DNA of 64,000 nucleotides, taken from Salinibacterium sp. (GTDB taxonomy: Bacteria; Actinomycetota; Actinomycetes; Actinomycetales; Microbacteriaceae). The stretch spans positions 372,001 to 436,000 of the forward strand of contig JAHBSZ010000002.1 of NCBI GenBank assembly GCA_019638845.1, read 5' to 3'. The translations under genes were made by a program, and so were the position numbers. Shown in pieces: positions 26,515 through 34,694 of this stretch. Every line of letters begins with the position of its first letter. Position 1 is the stretch's first letter. Under the pieces are notes generated by a model. It saw only the letters and a list, made by a program, of their open reading frames with translations. It ran no database searches and had not been told where the DNA came from.

Positions 26515-26785
26515 AACCGAGCGCACCCTCGAGCTTCGTGCTCAGCTCTGCGGTGTCGAAGTAGTTCTCGATCACGATGACGGAAGCGTTGGTCTTGCCG
26601 ATTGCCTCGACGAACTCGTTCGAGGTGAGGATCACCTGAGCGTCCGCGGCGACCTGCTTGACTGACGCGATGTCGGCGGCAATCACTGTCGCCTCGACAC
26701 CCAGCTTGCGAAGCACCCGCTCGGCGTTCACCTTGAGGATTCCGGAGCTACCGATACCCGCGCCACAGATGGTCACGATCTTCAC
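26513..26785 (-). CDS. PTS EIIB component (lactate/ascorbate/galactitol type)
   Basis: 90-aa phosphocarrier. Seen: MKIVTICGAGIGSSGILKVNAERVL with the phospho-acceptor Cys7 in a P-loop-like CGAGIGSS, and VILTSNEFVEAI. This is the PTS_IIB type of the SgaB/GatB group. The start is GTG 26785, overlapping the IIA stop (GTGA). No membrane EIIC gene is present in this window, so transport by these proteins alone cannot occur; see the finding on the orphan IIA/IIB pair. EI (ptsI) is at 44700-46343. Confidence 0.88.
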   Translation of the reverse strand: MKIVTICGAGIGSSGILKVNAERVLRKLGVEATVIAADIASVKQVAADAQVILTSNEFVEAIGKTNASVIVIENYFDTAELSTKLEGALG

Positions 26786-27231
26786 ACTTCCACCGCGCCC
26801 ATGATGCGTTGAACCTCGTCGGCGCTCGTCGCCGCCGCGAGATCGGCGATGGCCGAAGAATCGTTGAACACGTTGGCGACCGCGGCGACCGCGGCGAGGT
26901 GCTCCGATGACGTCCGCACAGCAAGCCCCAGCACCACGCTCACCGGATCGTTGTAAGGGTGGCCGAAGTCGACAGGCTCAGCGAGAGTGACGATCGACAG
27001 TCCGTCGGCGAGTACCTCCGGCCCCGGGCGGGCGTGCGCAAGCGCAAGCCCCGGTGCGATCACGACGTAGGGGCCGTGTTCCTCGATCATCCGGATCATC
27101 TCGCCGGAGTAGCCCACACGCGCGGCTCCCGACCGTGCGAGCGCTTCGCCCGCTAGGGTCACCGCCGCGCGCCAGTCGGCCGCCTCTGCGGCGATGACGA
27201 TGGCGCTCTCCGGGAGCGGGGGAAGGGTCAT
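26782..27231 (-). CDS. PTS EIIA component (mannitol/fructose/ascorbate type)
   Basis: 149-aa PTS_EIIA_2 domain protein. The phospho-acceptor His lies in VIAPGLALAHARPGPEV near residue 66, and PVSVVLGLAVRTSSEHLAAVAAVANVF near 95 is typical of the fold. The gene starts 3 nt after the adenosine deaminase stop and overlaps the IIB gene, so all three form one operon. The linkage to a purine enzyme rather than to a sugar permease suggests either a role in uptake of a nucleoside-related compound with an EIIC elsewhere, or regulation. Undetermined. Confidence 0.88.
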   Translation of the reverse strand: MTLPPLPESAIVIAAEAADWRAAVTLAGEALARSGAARVGYSGEMIRMIEEHGPYVVIAPGLALAHARPGPEVLADGLSIVTLAEPVDFGHPYNDPVSVVLGLAVRTSSEHLAAVAAVANVFNDSSAIADLAAATSADEVQRIMGAVEV

Positions 27232-27234
27232 CCG

Positions 27235-28356
27235 CTAGGCCGCTTCGAACCCTGAGGTGATGATGTCGGCAAGTTCCTCGCGGTCTTCGAGCGGGAGGAA
27301 CGACGCCGCAGCAGCGTTGAGCTGGAACACCGCGAGGTCGGTGAGATCGTAGCCAAAGGCATCAGCCAGGATGAACAACTCGCGGCTGAGCGAGGTCGCA
27401 CTCATGAGGCGATTGTCGGTGTTGACCGTGACCCGGAATCCCAACTGGTACAGCAAGTCGAAGGGGTGGTCGACAAGCTCGGAGCCCCACTGCTCGATCG
27501 CGCCGGTCTGCAAGTTCGAACTCGGTGAAAGCTCCAGCGCAATCTCGCGATCCTTGACCCATTGGGCAACCGGTCCGAGAGTCACGTACGTGTTTTCGTC
27601 GTCCTCGCGAGCGGTCGTGATGTCTTCCGCAAGGCGAACACCGTGACCCAGTCGCAGTGCGCGACCGTCGAAGAGTGCTCCGCGAATCGATTCGATGCCG
27701 TCTGCCTCGCCCGCGTGCACGGTGGCGGGCATGTAGTGCCGCGCGAGGTAGTCGAAGGCTTCCCGGAGATTTACCGCGGGAAACCCAGCCTCGGCCCCAG
27801 CGATGTCAAACCCCACCACGCCGTGGTTACGGTGCCGCACCGCGAGTTCGGCAATCTCGAGGCCTCGATCGGCGTGCCTCATGGCGCTGATCAGTTGACC
27901 GACACGGATGCTGCCGCCTCCGGCCGCGACGTCGGCGACTCCAGCCTCGAGGCCCTCCTGCACCGCCTCGACGGTCTGGTCGAGGGTGAGCCCCCTGGTG
28001 AGGTGCTGCTCGGGCGCCCAGCGGATCTCGCCGTAGACCACGCCGTCGGCGCCGAGGTCGTGAACGAACTCGCGGGCGACTCGGGTGAGGCCCTCCGGGG
28101 TCTGCATGACACCGGTCGTGATGTCGAACGTCTTGAGGTACTCGACCAGCGACCCGGAGTCGGCTTGGTTCGCGAACCAAGAACCGAGTTCCGCGGCATC
28201 CGTCGCAGGAACCTCCATACCGACAGCATCGGCAAGTTCGATGATCGTCTGCGGCCGTAGCCCGCCGTCGAGGTGATCATGGAGGGAGACCTTCGGCAGC
28301 GCCGTGATGTTTGCCCCACCACCGGGCATGATGAAGTCGTCATGAGCAGCGTTCAT
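27235..28356 (-). CDS. add: adenosine deaminase
   Basis: Deaminates (deoxy)adenosine to inosine, cytoplasmic zinc enzyme, 373 aa. Seen: LPKVSLHDHLDGGLRPQTI near 20 with the first metal histidines, VVGFDIAGAEAGFP near 184, YMPATVHAGEADG near 212 (third His and catalytic region), GVRLAEDIT and ELSPSSNLQTGAI near 275, and VTVNTDNRLMSAT near 315 with the metal/catalytic Asp. Its product feeds the purine phosphorylase at 24012. TAGATT ends 6 nt before ATG 28356. Confidence 0.95.
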   Translation of the reverse strand: MNAAHDDFIMPGGGANITALPKVSLHDHLDGGLRPQTIIELADAVGMEVPATDAAELGSWFANQADSGSLVEYLKTFDITTGVMQTPEGLTRVAREFVHDLGADGVVYGEIRWAPEQHLTRGLTLDQTVEAVQEGLEAGVADVAAGGGSIRVGQLISAMRHADRGLEIAELAVRHRNHGVVGFDIAGAEAGFPAVNLREAFDYLARHYMPATVHAGEADGIESIRGALFDGRALRLGHGVRLAEDITTAREDDENTYVTLGPVAQWVKDREIALELSPSSNLQTGAIEQWGSELVDHPFDLLYQLGFRVTVNTDNRLMSATSLSRELFILADAFGYDLTDLAVFQLNAAAASFLPLEDREELADIITSGFEAA

Positions 28357-28399
28357 GGGTCAAATCTATCTCTCTCCCGCTGGGCACTAGCCTCGAACT
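28357..28399. promoter_or_regulatory. divergent leaderless promoters, add / nucleoside hydrolase
   Basis: Minus strand: TAGATT (28368-28363), 6 nt to ATG 28356. Plus strand: TAGCCT (28388-28393), 6 nt to GTG 28400. The whole gap is 43 bp. Confidence 0.6.
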
Positions 28400-29344
28400 G
28401 TGCCCACCAAGATCATCCTCGACTGCGACCCCGGCCACGACGACGCGATAGCCATGCTTCTCGCGTGGGGGAACCCCGAAATCGACCTCGTCGGAGTGAC
28501 CACCGTCATGGGCAACCAGACGATCGAGAAGGTCACCAGAAACGCGCTCTCGGTCGCCAGAGTCGCCGGCATCACCGGTGTTCCGTTCGCGCGCGGGGCC
28601 CACCGCCCCCTCGTCAGGCAGGTCGAGGTCGCCGAATCGATCCACGGCGATTCGGGGCTCGACGGTCCGGTGCTTCCGGACCCCACGATCGAACTCGATC
28701 CTCGCCACGCCGTCGATTTCATCATCGATACCGTCATGGCCGCCGAACCTGGCGAGATCACCCTGGTGCCGACCGGCGCCCTCACGAACATCGCAATGGC
28801 CGTGCGAAAGGAACCTCGCATCGCGTCCCGTGTGAAGCAGGTAGTGCTCATGGGTGGCGGTGTAAACGTGGGCAACTGGAGCGCCACGAGCGAGTTCAAC
28901 ATCGTCATCGATCCCGAGTCGGCGCACATCGTGTTCAACGAGGCATGGCCCCTCACGATGGTCGGCCTCGACCTCACCCACGAAGCGCTGGCCACCCCCG
29001 AGGTCGCCGCCGCCATCGCGGCGGTCGGAACGGGGCCTGCGCGATTCGTGGGTGAACTGCTGGAGTTTTTCGGCCACACCTACCGTGACCAGCAGGGTTT
29101 CGAGTATCCGCCGGTACATGATCCCTGCGCTGTCGCCTTTGTGATCGACCCGACGGTCATGCAGACGGTGCGAGTACCGCTGGACGTCGAGCTCACCGGC
29201 ACCCTGACCCTCGGGATGACCGTGGCCGACTTCCGCGCCCCGGCACCGGAGGACTGCACGACACAGGTCGCGCGCAAGCTCGACCACCCGAAGTTCTGGG
29301 GGCTCGTGGTTGACGCGCTGGAGCGTATCGGCGACCCGGAGTAG
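28400..29344 (+). CDS. inosine-uridine preferring nucleoside hydrolase
   Basis: Hydrolyses ribonucleosides to base and ribose. 314 aa. Seen: KIILDCDPGHDDAIAMLLAW at the start (calcium-binding DxDxGxDD pattern, family hallmark), LVPTGALTNIAMAVR near 117, VVLMGGGVNVGNWSATSEFNIVIDPESAHIV near 150, and HDPCAVAFVIDP near 239 with the catalytic His/Asp region. Divergent from add, in the middle of the salvage island. Exact nucleoside preference cannot be told. Confidence 0.93.
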   Translation: MPTKIILDCDPGHDDAIAMLLAWGNPEIDLVGVTTVMGNQTIEKVTRNALSVARVAGITGVPFARGAHRPLVRQVEVAESIHGDSGLDGPVLPDPTIELDPRHAVDFIIDTVMAAEPGEITLVPTGALTNIAMAVRKEPRIASRVKQVVLMGGGVNVGNWSATSEFNIVIDPESAHIVFNEAWPLTMVGLDLTHEALATPEVAAAIAAVGTGPARFVGELLEFFGHTYRDQQGFEYPPVHDPCAVAFVIDPTVMQTVRVPLDVELTGTLTLGMTVADFRAPAPEDCTTQVARKLDHPKFWGLVVDALERIGDPE

Positions 29345-29364
29345 TCCCGCACATGCTCTCGCCT

Positions 29365-29430
29365 CCGTGAGAGTACACACATGTGCGTACTCTCACGGAA
29401 CGAGGGAGCGGATGCACGTACTTTCGCGGG
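29365..29430. repeat. DUF559 locus 2, upstream palindrome and extra half-unit
   Basis: A near-perfect 34-bp palindrome at 29365-29398: CCGTGAGAGTAC / GTACTCTCACGG around CACATGTG, one mismatched pair. A third related half-unit GATGCACGTACTTTCGCGGG (29411-29430) ends right at the ATG of the next gene. A decayed copy may lie at 29348-29364. Confidence 0.85.
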
Positions 29431-30321
29431 ATGCACTCACTCCCTCCGGAACTCTGGAATCGCTCATTCGGCGTCAGCGAGGCGCTGGAGCTCGGAATCA
29501 CGGCCGCTCAGTTGAGATCGCCACGGCTCGCGCACCCGTTTTGGGGCATCCGGGCAGAGTCCGAGCGAACGGGCCTTGACCTCATCCGGGCGTTCGCACC
29601 ACGGATGCCCCCGCGCGCCTTCTACTACGGCACGACGGCGGCGTTGCTGCACGGGCTTCCCTTGCCACCGCGGCTCAAGCGGAAGGTGCTACCCCTACAC
29701 ATCGCCGTGATGGCGGGCCAACGAAGGGTCGTTGCCCGTGGGGTGACGGCGCACCATGTGACCATCGACCCGGACGACATTGAAACGATCGACGGGCTGC
29801 GCGTCACCACCGTGGAGCGTACGTGGTGCGACCTAGCGGCCACCGGTGTCACCTTGGCAGAGCTCGTAGCTGCGGGAGATGCTGCCCTGTGGCGCCGCGA
29901 TCCCAAGACTCACCTCCGGCGCATCCGGGCAGCAACCGCTCGCTATGAGGGTCGGCGCGGAGCACGCCTCATCCGCGATGCCGTGCCGTTGCTGACGGAT
30001 CGCTCAGACTCGCCACCGGAGTCAGAGCTCCGGGTGGCCTTCATCCAGGCAGGGCTGCCAAGGCCACTCCCCAACTACCAGATCCGTCATCTCGGTCGTC
30101 TGGTCGCCACCCCCGACCTAACGTGGCCAGAAAGGCGTGTTCTCGTTGAGTACGAGGGGGAGCACCATCTCACGGATGCACGCCAGTGGGCGTACGACAT
30201 CGAGCGGTATGCACGTCTGACTGAACTGGGGTGGACCGTCATCCGCGCAACCGCAGCGGACTATCGCGACCCGGCAAAGCTCATCGCGCGAGTTGCTCGT
30301 GCCCTCACTACGGCTCACTGA
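29431..30321 (+). CDS. AbiEi-like N-terminus + DUF559 (Vsr-like) protein, copy 2
   Basis: 296 aa, function unknown. N-terminus PELWNRSFGVSEALELGITAAQLRSPRLAHPFWGIR is the usual opening of this protein group; the middle has ALLHGLPLP and VTTVERTWCDLA; the C-terminus is a Vsr-like domain with E197/E199 (PPESELRVAF), D229 (VATPDLTW), E240 and E242 (VLVEYEGEHH), H245, and YDIERYARLTELGWTVIR. An upstream in-frame start at 29383 lies inside the palindrome; homology begins at M 29431. The stop codon TGA sits inside the left arm of the downstream repeat. Diverged from copies 1 and 3. Confidence 0.8.
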   Translation: MHSLPPELWNRSFGVSEALELGITAAQLRSPRLAHPFWGIRAESERTGLDLIRAFAPRMPPRAFYYGTTAALLHGLPLPPRLKRKVLPLHIAVMAGQRRVVARGVTAHHVTIDPDDIETIDGLRVTTVERTWCDLAATGVTLAELVAAGDAALWRRDPKTHLRRIRAATARYEGRRGARLIRDAVPLLTDRSDSPPESELRVAFIQAGLPRPLPNYQIRHLGRLVATPDLTWPERRVLVEYEGEHHLTDARQWAYDIERYARLTELGWTVIRATAADYRDPAKLIARVARALTTAH

Positions 30322-30376
30322 GAGTACATATTTCTGCTCCCCCCATCCGCGAAAGGCCGCGTATGTGCGTACTCTC
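30319..30376. repeat. DUF559 locus 2, downstream inverted repeat pair
   Basis: TGAGAGTACATA (30319-30330) faces TATGTGCGTACTCTC (30362-30376). Core GAGAGTAC/GTACTCTC equals that of the upstream palindrome, and ATGTGCGTACTCTC recurs identically at 29381-29394. The TGA of the left arm is the stop of the DUF559-type gene. Confidence 0.8.
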
Positions 30377-30378
30377 GC

Positions 30379-30412
30379 GGGGCGGGGCGGGGCGGGCGGG
30401 GCGGGCGGGGGG
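30379..30412 (+). repeat. G-run tract, G-quadruplex candidate
   Basis: 34 nt made of seven G-runs (3 to 6 Gs) separated only by single Cs. It lies between the repeat and the stop of deoA, so the deoA transcript would carry the C-rich complement just past its stop. Confidence 0.7.
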
Positions 30413-30413
30413 C

Positions 30414-31709
30414 TCAGTCGACGCGACCCGCGATGAGCGGTCCGCCATTGTCGATCGCGGAACCCGCGTCCCCCACCGCGTAGCCGCCCGCGACGGCCTC
30501 GATGGCCCGCTCAAAGCGGGCCGGGTCGCTCGTGTGCATCGTGAAGAGCGGTTGGCCCTTGGTCACTGCGTCGCCAGGCTTGGCGTGCAGGTCGATGCCA
30601 GCGGCATGGTCAACCGGATCCTCCTTGCGAGCGCGACCCGCTCCGAGACGCCACGCGGCGACACCGAAAGGCAGTGCATGCTGCGTGGTGAGAACGCCGT
30701 CGCGCTCGGCGGTCACGATATGGGATTCCTTCGCGACCGGGAGCGCGGCATCCGGATCACCCCCTTGGGCGGAGATCATTGCGCGCCAAGTGTCCATCGC
30801 CCGACCGTCGGCGAGGGCAGCTTCGACGTCGGCGTCCGGTTGACCAGCGAGGGCGAGCATCTCCCGCGCGAGGGCGATCGTGAGCTCGACGACATCCTTG
30901 GGGCCACCACCGGCGAGAACCTCGACCGACTCACGAACTTCGTTGGCATTGCCGATGGCGAACCCGAGCGGAACGTTCATGTTGCTCAGCAACGCGACGG
31001 TCTTGACACCGGCATCCTTGCCGATGCGCACCATCGTCTCCGCCAGTTCACGGCTTCGCACGGGGTCTTGCATAAACGCGCCAGAGCCGAACTTCACATC
31101 GAGCACGAGAGCCGCAGTGCCCTCGGCGATCTTCTTGCTCATGATCGAGGACGCAATCAGTGGTATCGCCTCAACGGTCCCCGTAATGTCACGAAGGGCG
31201 TACAGCTTGCCGTCGGCAGGGGCGAGCCCGGAGCCTGCAGCACACACCACAGCGCCGACCGAGCGCAACTGCGCCATGAACTCCTCGTTCGTGAGCGATG
31301 CGCGCCAGCCCGGGATGCTCTCCAGCTTGTCGAGTGTGCCCCCGGTGTGGCCGAGGCCACGGCCAGAGAGTTGCGGCACCGCCACGCCGAACGAGGCCAC
31401 GAGAGGCGCGAGGGGCAAGGTGATCTTGTCGCCGACACCGCCAGTGGAATGCTTGTCGGTCGTGGGCTTGCCGAGTCCGTCGAACGACAGCGTTTCCCCC
31501 GAAGCGATCATTGCGAGGGTCAGATCGCGGATTTCCTCGCGCTCCATCCCGTTGAGGAAGATGGCCATCGCCATCGCCGCCATCTGCTCGTCGCCAACAT
31601 AGCCTCGCGTGTACGCGTCGATAAGCCAATTGACTTGCGCGGTGGTGAGCGTGCCCTTGTCGCGTTTAGTCCGGATGAGATCTACTACGTCGAACGCCTC
31701 GACACTCAT
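30414..31709 (-). CDS. deoA: thymidine/pyrimidine-nucleoside phosphorylase
   Basis: Phosphorolysis of thymidine or uridine to base and sugar-1-phosphate. 431 aa. Seen: VDLIRTKRDKGTLTTAQVNWLIDAY near 7, SFDGLGKPTTDKHSTGGVGDKITLPLAPLVASFGV near 74 (phosphate-binding KHSTGGVGDK), QLSGRGLGHTGGTLDKLESIPG near 115 (family signature), IASSIMSKKIAEG near 185, and a C-terminal PYNP domain. ATG 31709 overlaps the cdd stop, so it is the end of the cdd-deoA part of the nucleoside operon. Confidence 0.96.
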   Translation of the reverse strand: MSVEAFDVVDLIRTKRDKGTLTTAQVNWLIDAYTRGYVGDEQMAAMAMAIFLNGMEREEIRDLTLAMIASGETLSFDGLGKPTTDKHSTGGVGDKITLPLAPLVASFGVAVPQLSGRGLGHTGGTLDKLESIPGWRASLTNEEFMAQLRSVGAVVCAAGSGLAPADGKLYALRDITGTVEAIPLIASSIMSKKIAEGTAALVLDVKFGSGAFMQDPVRSRELAETMVRIGKDAGVKTVALLSNMNVPLGFAIGNANEVRESVEVLAGGGPKDVVELTIALAREMLALAGQPDADVEAALADGRAMDTWRAMISAQGGDPDAALPVAKESHIVTAERDGVLTTQHALPFGVAAWRLGAGRARKEDPVDHAAGIDLHAKPGDAVTKGQPLFTMHTSDPARFERAIEAVAGGYAVGDAGSAIDNGGPLIAGRVD

Positions 31710-32128
31710 GCGCGCTTCTCTCCCTCAGCGGAATAGGCCTCGAGCGTGCGTGGCCCGAACGCATCGGGGATCACCTCGTCGATCGTCCTGATTCCCGACA
31801 CGGTCTCCAGCAGCATGCCCTCTGCCGAATGTTCGAAGAGAAGCTGCCGACAACGACCGCACGGCATAAGCGCATTGCCGTGGCCGTCCACGCAGGTGAA
31901 GGCGACGAGCTTGCCGCCGCCAGTCATGTGCAGGCTCGACACGAGAGCGCACTCCGCGCACAGCGTGAGCCCATACGACGCGTTCTCGACATTGGCTCCC
32001 GAAAGCACGCGACCGTCATCCACGATTGCGGCCACCCCCACGGGAAAGTTCGAGTACGGAACGTAGGCATGCTGGAGCGCATCCTTGGCAACAGCCCGCA
32101 GGGCATCCCAATCAATGTGGGTGGTCAT
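31706..32128 (-). CDS. cdd: cytidine deaminase
   Basis: Deaminates (deoxy)cytidine to (deoxy)uridine, giving deoA its substrate. 140 aa, small homotetrameric class. Seen: HAYVPYSNFPVGVAAIVDDG near 20, NVENASYGLTLCAECALVSSL near 47 with zinc Cys and catalytic Glu (CAE), and MPCGRCRQLL near 88 with the other two zinc cysteines. Overlaps both neighbours by 4 bases, consistent with one transcript from the ABC transporter genes. Confidence 0.96.
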   Translation of the reverse strand: MTTHIDWDALRAVAKDALQHAYVPYSNFPVGVAAIVDDGRVLSGANVENASYGLTLCAECALVSSLHMTGGGKLVAFTCVDGHGNALMPCGRCRQLLFEHSAEGMLLETVSGIRTIDEVIPDAFGPRTLEAYSAEGEKRA

Positions 32129-33417
32129 GACTTTATGTACGGCTTTCCGTCCGCTGCGGGCGCTCGCACCTGGCCGACCAGGCCCGCTACCGCGAAGATC
32201 GTGACGAGGTAGGGCAGCATCAACATGAACTCGCTGGGAACCGGTGAGCCGATAATGCTGAGCACGTTTTGCAGGTTCGAGGCGAATCCGAACAGCAGCG
32301 CAGCGAGCGTCGCCCTGATCGGATCCCAGCGACCGAAGATCACCGCGGCGAGGGCGATGAATCCTGCACCCGCCGTCATCTCCTTGTTGAACGCACCGAC
32401 CGAGCCGAGCGTGAAGTACGCTCCGCCGAAGCCGGCGATGGCACCGGCAAGCGATACATTCCAGAATCGCGTGCGGTTGACGTTGATACCGACCGTGTCC
32501 GCGGCCTGCGGGTGCTCACCGACCGAGCGGAGGCGAAGGCCCCAGCGGGTCTTGAACAGCGCAAACCACACCACGGCGACCGCGATGTACATGATGTACA
32601 CGATGACCGTCTGGCGGAACAGAACCGGCCCGATAATCGGGATCTCTCCCAAGATCGGGATCGGCAAGCGCGGGAAACGTGGCGGACTGTTCAACAACGC
32701 GGCGTTCGGCGCGAGCACCTTGGAGAACAGGAAGCTCGTGAGGCCGATCACAAGAACATTGAGCACGACGCCGACAATGACCTGCTCGACGACGTACTTG
32801 ATAGCAAAGGCGGCGAGCACGAAGGAGACGAGCACCCCCGCGACGACTGCGGCGAACAAGCCGGCGATCGGCTGTTGAGTGATGGATGCCACGATCGCAG
32901 AGGCGAACGCGCCGGCGAGGAGCTGACCCTCAATCGCCACGTTCACAACCCCGCCGCGCTCCGAGATCACTCCGCCGAGGGCGCCGAAGATGAGCGGAAC
33001 GCTCAATCCCACAGTGCCGACAAGAAGCCCGGGAATCGGAATCGTTGCCCCGGAGGCGGCCCAGGTGAGGAAGGCCGCGAGGAACAGCGCCGCAAACACC
33101 GCGATTATCCACAGTGGAGTCTTACGTGCCCGGAACGACAGGTATGCCGACGCGGCAGCAGCGAGAAACAACAGCACGATCACGACGGTTGTCACAATGG
33201 TGACGTCAGCGAAGACCGCCGGGAGCTGGATGATGTCGCTGTCGGTCGAGAGCAGGAAGGTCGTGACTCCGCCGCGCGCGCCAACCACGAAGATCAGCAC
33301 CGCGATGATCGCGAATGCGGCGAACCCGATGGGCGGCTTCCAGTTGCGAACCGCCGCGCGCTCGAGGACTCGAGGCGATCTGGCCGTCGCGGAACGTGTT
33401 GACTCGACGGTGCTCAC
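32125..33417 (-). CDS. nucleoside ABC transporter permease (YufQ-like)
   Basis: 430-aa inner-membrane permease, BPD_transp_2 family. About ten hydrophobic helices; VPLIFGALGGVISERGGVVNVAIEGQLLAGAF near 140 is the family signature, and VGEHPQAADTVGINVNRTRFWNVSLAGAIAGFGGAYFTLG near 306 is the coupling loop for the ATPase. Pairs with the next permease (33414) to form the channel, with the ATPase (34691) and BMP lipoproteins. GTG 33417 overlaps the stop of the other permease. Confidence 0.93.
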   Translation of the reverse strand: MSTVESTRSATARSPRVLERAAVRNWKPPIGFAAFAIIAVLIFVVGARGGVTTFLLSTDSDIIQLPAVFADVTIVTTVVIVLLFLAAAASAYLSFRARKTPLWIIAVFAALFLAAFLTWAASGATIPIPGLLVGTVGLSVPLIFGALGGVISERGGVVNVAIEGQLLAGAFASAIVASITQQPIAGLFAAVVAGVLVSFVLAAFAIKYVVEQVIVGVVLNVLVIGLTSFLFSKVLAPNAALLNSPPRFPRLPIPILGEIPIIGPVLFRQTVIVYIMYIAVAVVWFALFKTRWGLRLRSVGEHPQAADTVGINVNRTRFWNVSLAGAIAGFGGAYFTLGSVGAFNKEMTAGAGFIALAAVIFGRWDPIRATLAALLFGFASNLQNVLSIIGSPVPSEFMLMLPYLVTIFAVAGLVGQVRAPAADGKPYIKS

Positions 33418-34694
33418 TTGGTGACCTCGACCTTCGGGACGACTCGGGTACGACGTTTCTTCACGACGCCAGGTATCGGCAGTCGGAAGATCGCGCGCAC
33501 CAACGGCGGGGCCGCGATGAACAGCACGATGAGCGACTGAACGACCAACACGATGTCGATCGGCACACCCTGTGCCGCCTGCATCGAGTAGCCGCCGGCC
33601 TTCAGCGCACCGAACAGGATTCCCGCAAAGAACACACCGATCGGCTTGGATCGGCCGAGCAGTGCGACTGTGATCGCATCGAAGCCCACTCCCGCGTCGA
33701 TGCCGCTCGAGAATCCGGTGGTCACCGTGCCGAGCACCTGCGCGACACCGGCAAGTCCGACAAGGGCTCCGGAGATGAGCATCGCGTAGACATAGACCTT
33801 CTTAACGTGGATGCCCGCCACGCGCGCCGCGTTGGGGTTCTCCCCCACCGCCCGGAACTTGAAGCCCATACTCGACCGGTTGATCAAGTACCACATCAAC
33901 GCCGTCGCGATGATGACGACGATGAATCCCCAGTGCAGGTTGTACTGGGGCCCGAACAGATCGGGGAAGACCGCAGTATCGAGCATGGGTGCGGACTTGG
34001 GATTCGTCGACCCTGGAGCCTGCAACAACCCGGGAGTACGGAGCAGGTATCCGACCAGATAGAACCCGACGTAGTTGAGCATGATGGTCACGATGACCTC
34101 GTGAGCTCCCGTCGTCGCCTTGAGTAGCCCGACGATCCCGCCCCAGATCGCGCCTGCGATCATGCCGACGAGCACCGCGACGAGAACGTGGATGCCGAAC
34201 GGGAGGTGCCACGCGAAGCCCACGTACCCAGCAGCACCGGCCGCAACGAGCATCTGCCCGCGACCACCGATGTTGAAGAGTCCCACTCGGAAGGCGATTG
34301 CGACGCCCAGTCCCGCTGCGATGAGCGGGGTGGCGAACGTCAAGGTCTCGGTGAGGGGGCGGATTCCGGACGCGAAATCCGGGCGCTTGAAGTTGTAGAT
34401 CGAGCCTTGGAAGAGGGCCGTGTACGCGCCAGACGCGGCATTCCAGATCGCCGTGAAGGTGTCGCCGGGACGGGAGAAGAAGTAGCCGGATGCCGCCTGC
34501 ACCGTCTTGTCCGTCAGGGCGATAAGAATCGCTCCGACGAGAAGCGCAAGAAGCACCGCGAGCACGGAGATCATCGCCGTGCCGCCCATGATCTCGCGGA
34601 TCACCTGCTGCGATCGAGTTGGCTCTGCGTCGTCCAGCATCGGGGTCTCGACGAGCTCCGTGGCCTTGCCCTTGGTGGGTTTGTGGTCGCTCAT
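33414..34694 (-). CDS. nucleoside ABC transporter permease (YufP-like)
   Basis: 426-aa permease. A soluble N-tail of about 40 residues is followed by multiple helices (MISVLAVLLALLVGAILIAL first). Signature: PLTETLTFATPLIAAGLGVAIAFRVGLFNIGGRGQMLVAAGAAGYVG near 112, and RAVGENPNAARVAGIHVKKVYVYAMLISGALVGLAG near 277 for the ATPase contact. Overlaps the ATPase gene by four bases. The transporter imports nucleosides in characterised relatives such as B. subtilis NupNOPQ. Confidence 0.93.
   Translation of the reverse strand: MSDHKPTKGKATELVETPMLDDAEPTRSQQVIREIMGGTAMISVLAVLLALLVGAILIALTDKTVQAASGYFFSRPGDTFTAIWNAASGAYTALFQGSIYNFKRPDFASGIRPLTETLTFATPLIAAGLGVAIAFRVGLFNIGGRGQMLVAAGAAGYVGFAWHLPFGIHVLVAVLVGMIAGAIWGGIVGLLKATTGAHEVIVTIMLNYVGFYLVGYLLRTPGLLQAPGSTNPKSAPMLDTAVFPDLFGPQYNLHWGFIVVIIATALMWYLINRSSMGFKFRAVGENPNAARVAGIHVKKVYVYAMLISGALVGLAGVAQVLGTVTTGFSSGIDAGVGFDAITVALLGRSKPIGVFFAGILFGALKAGGYSMQAAQGVPIDIVLVVQSLIVLFIAAPPLVRAIFRLPIPGVVKKRRTRVVPKVEVTK

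Noticed and set aside
30231-31736. 501-codon plus-strand frame
   Set aside because: Antisense to deoA, which has all family signatures; no recognisable domain in the shadow product.
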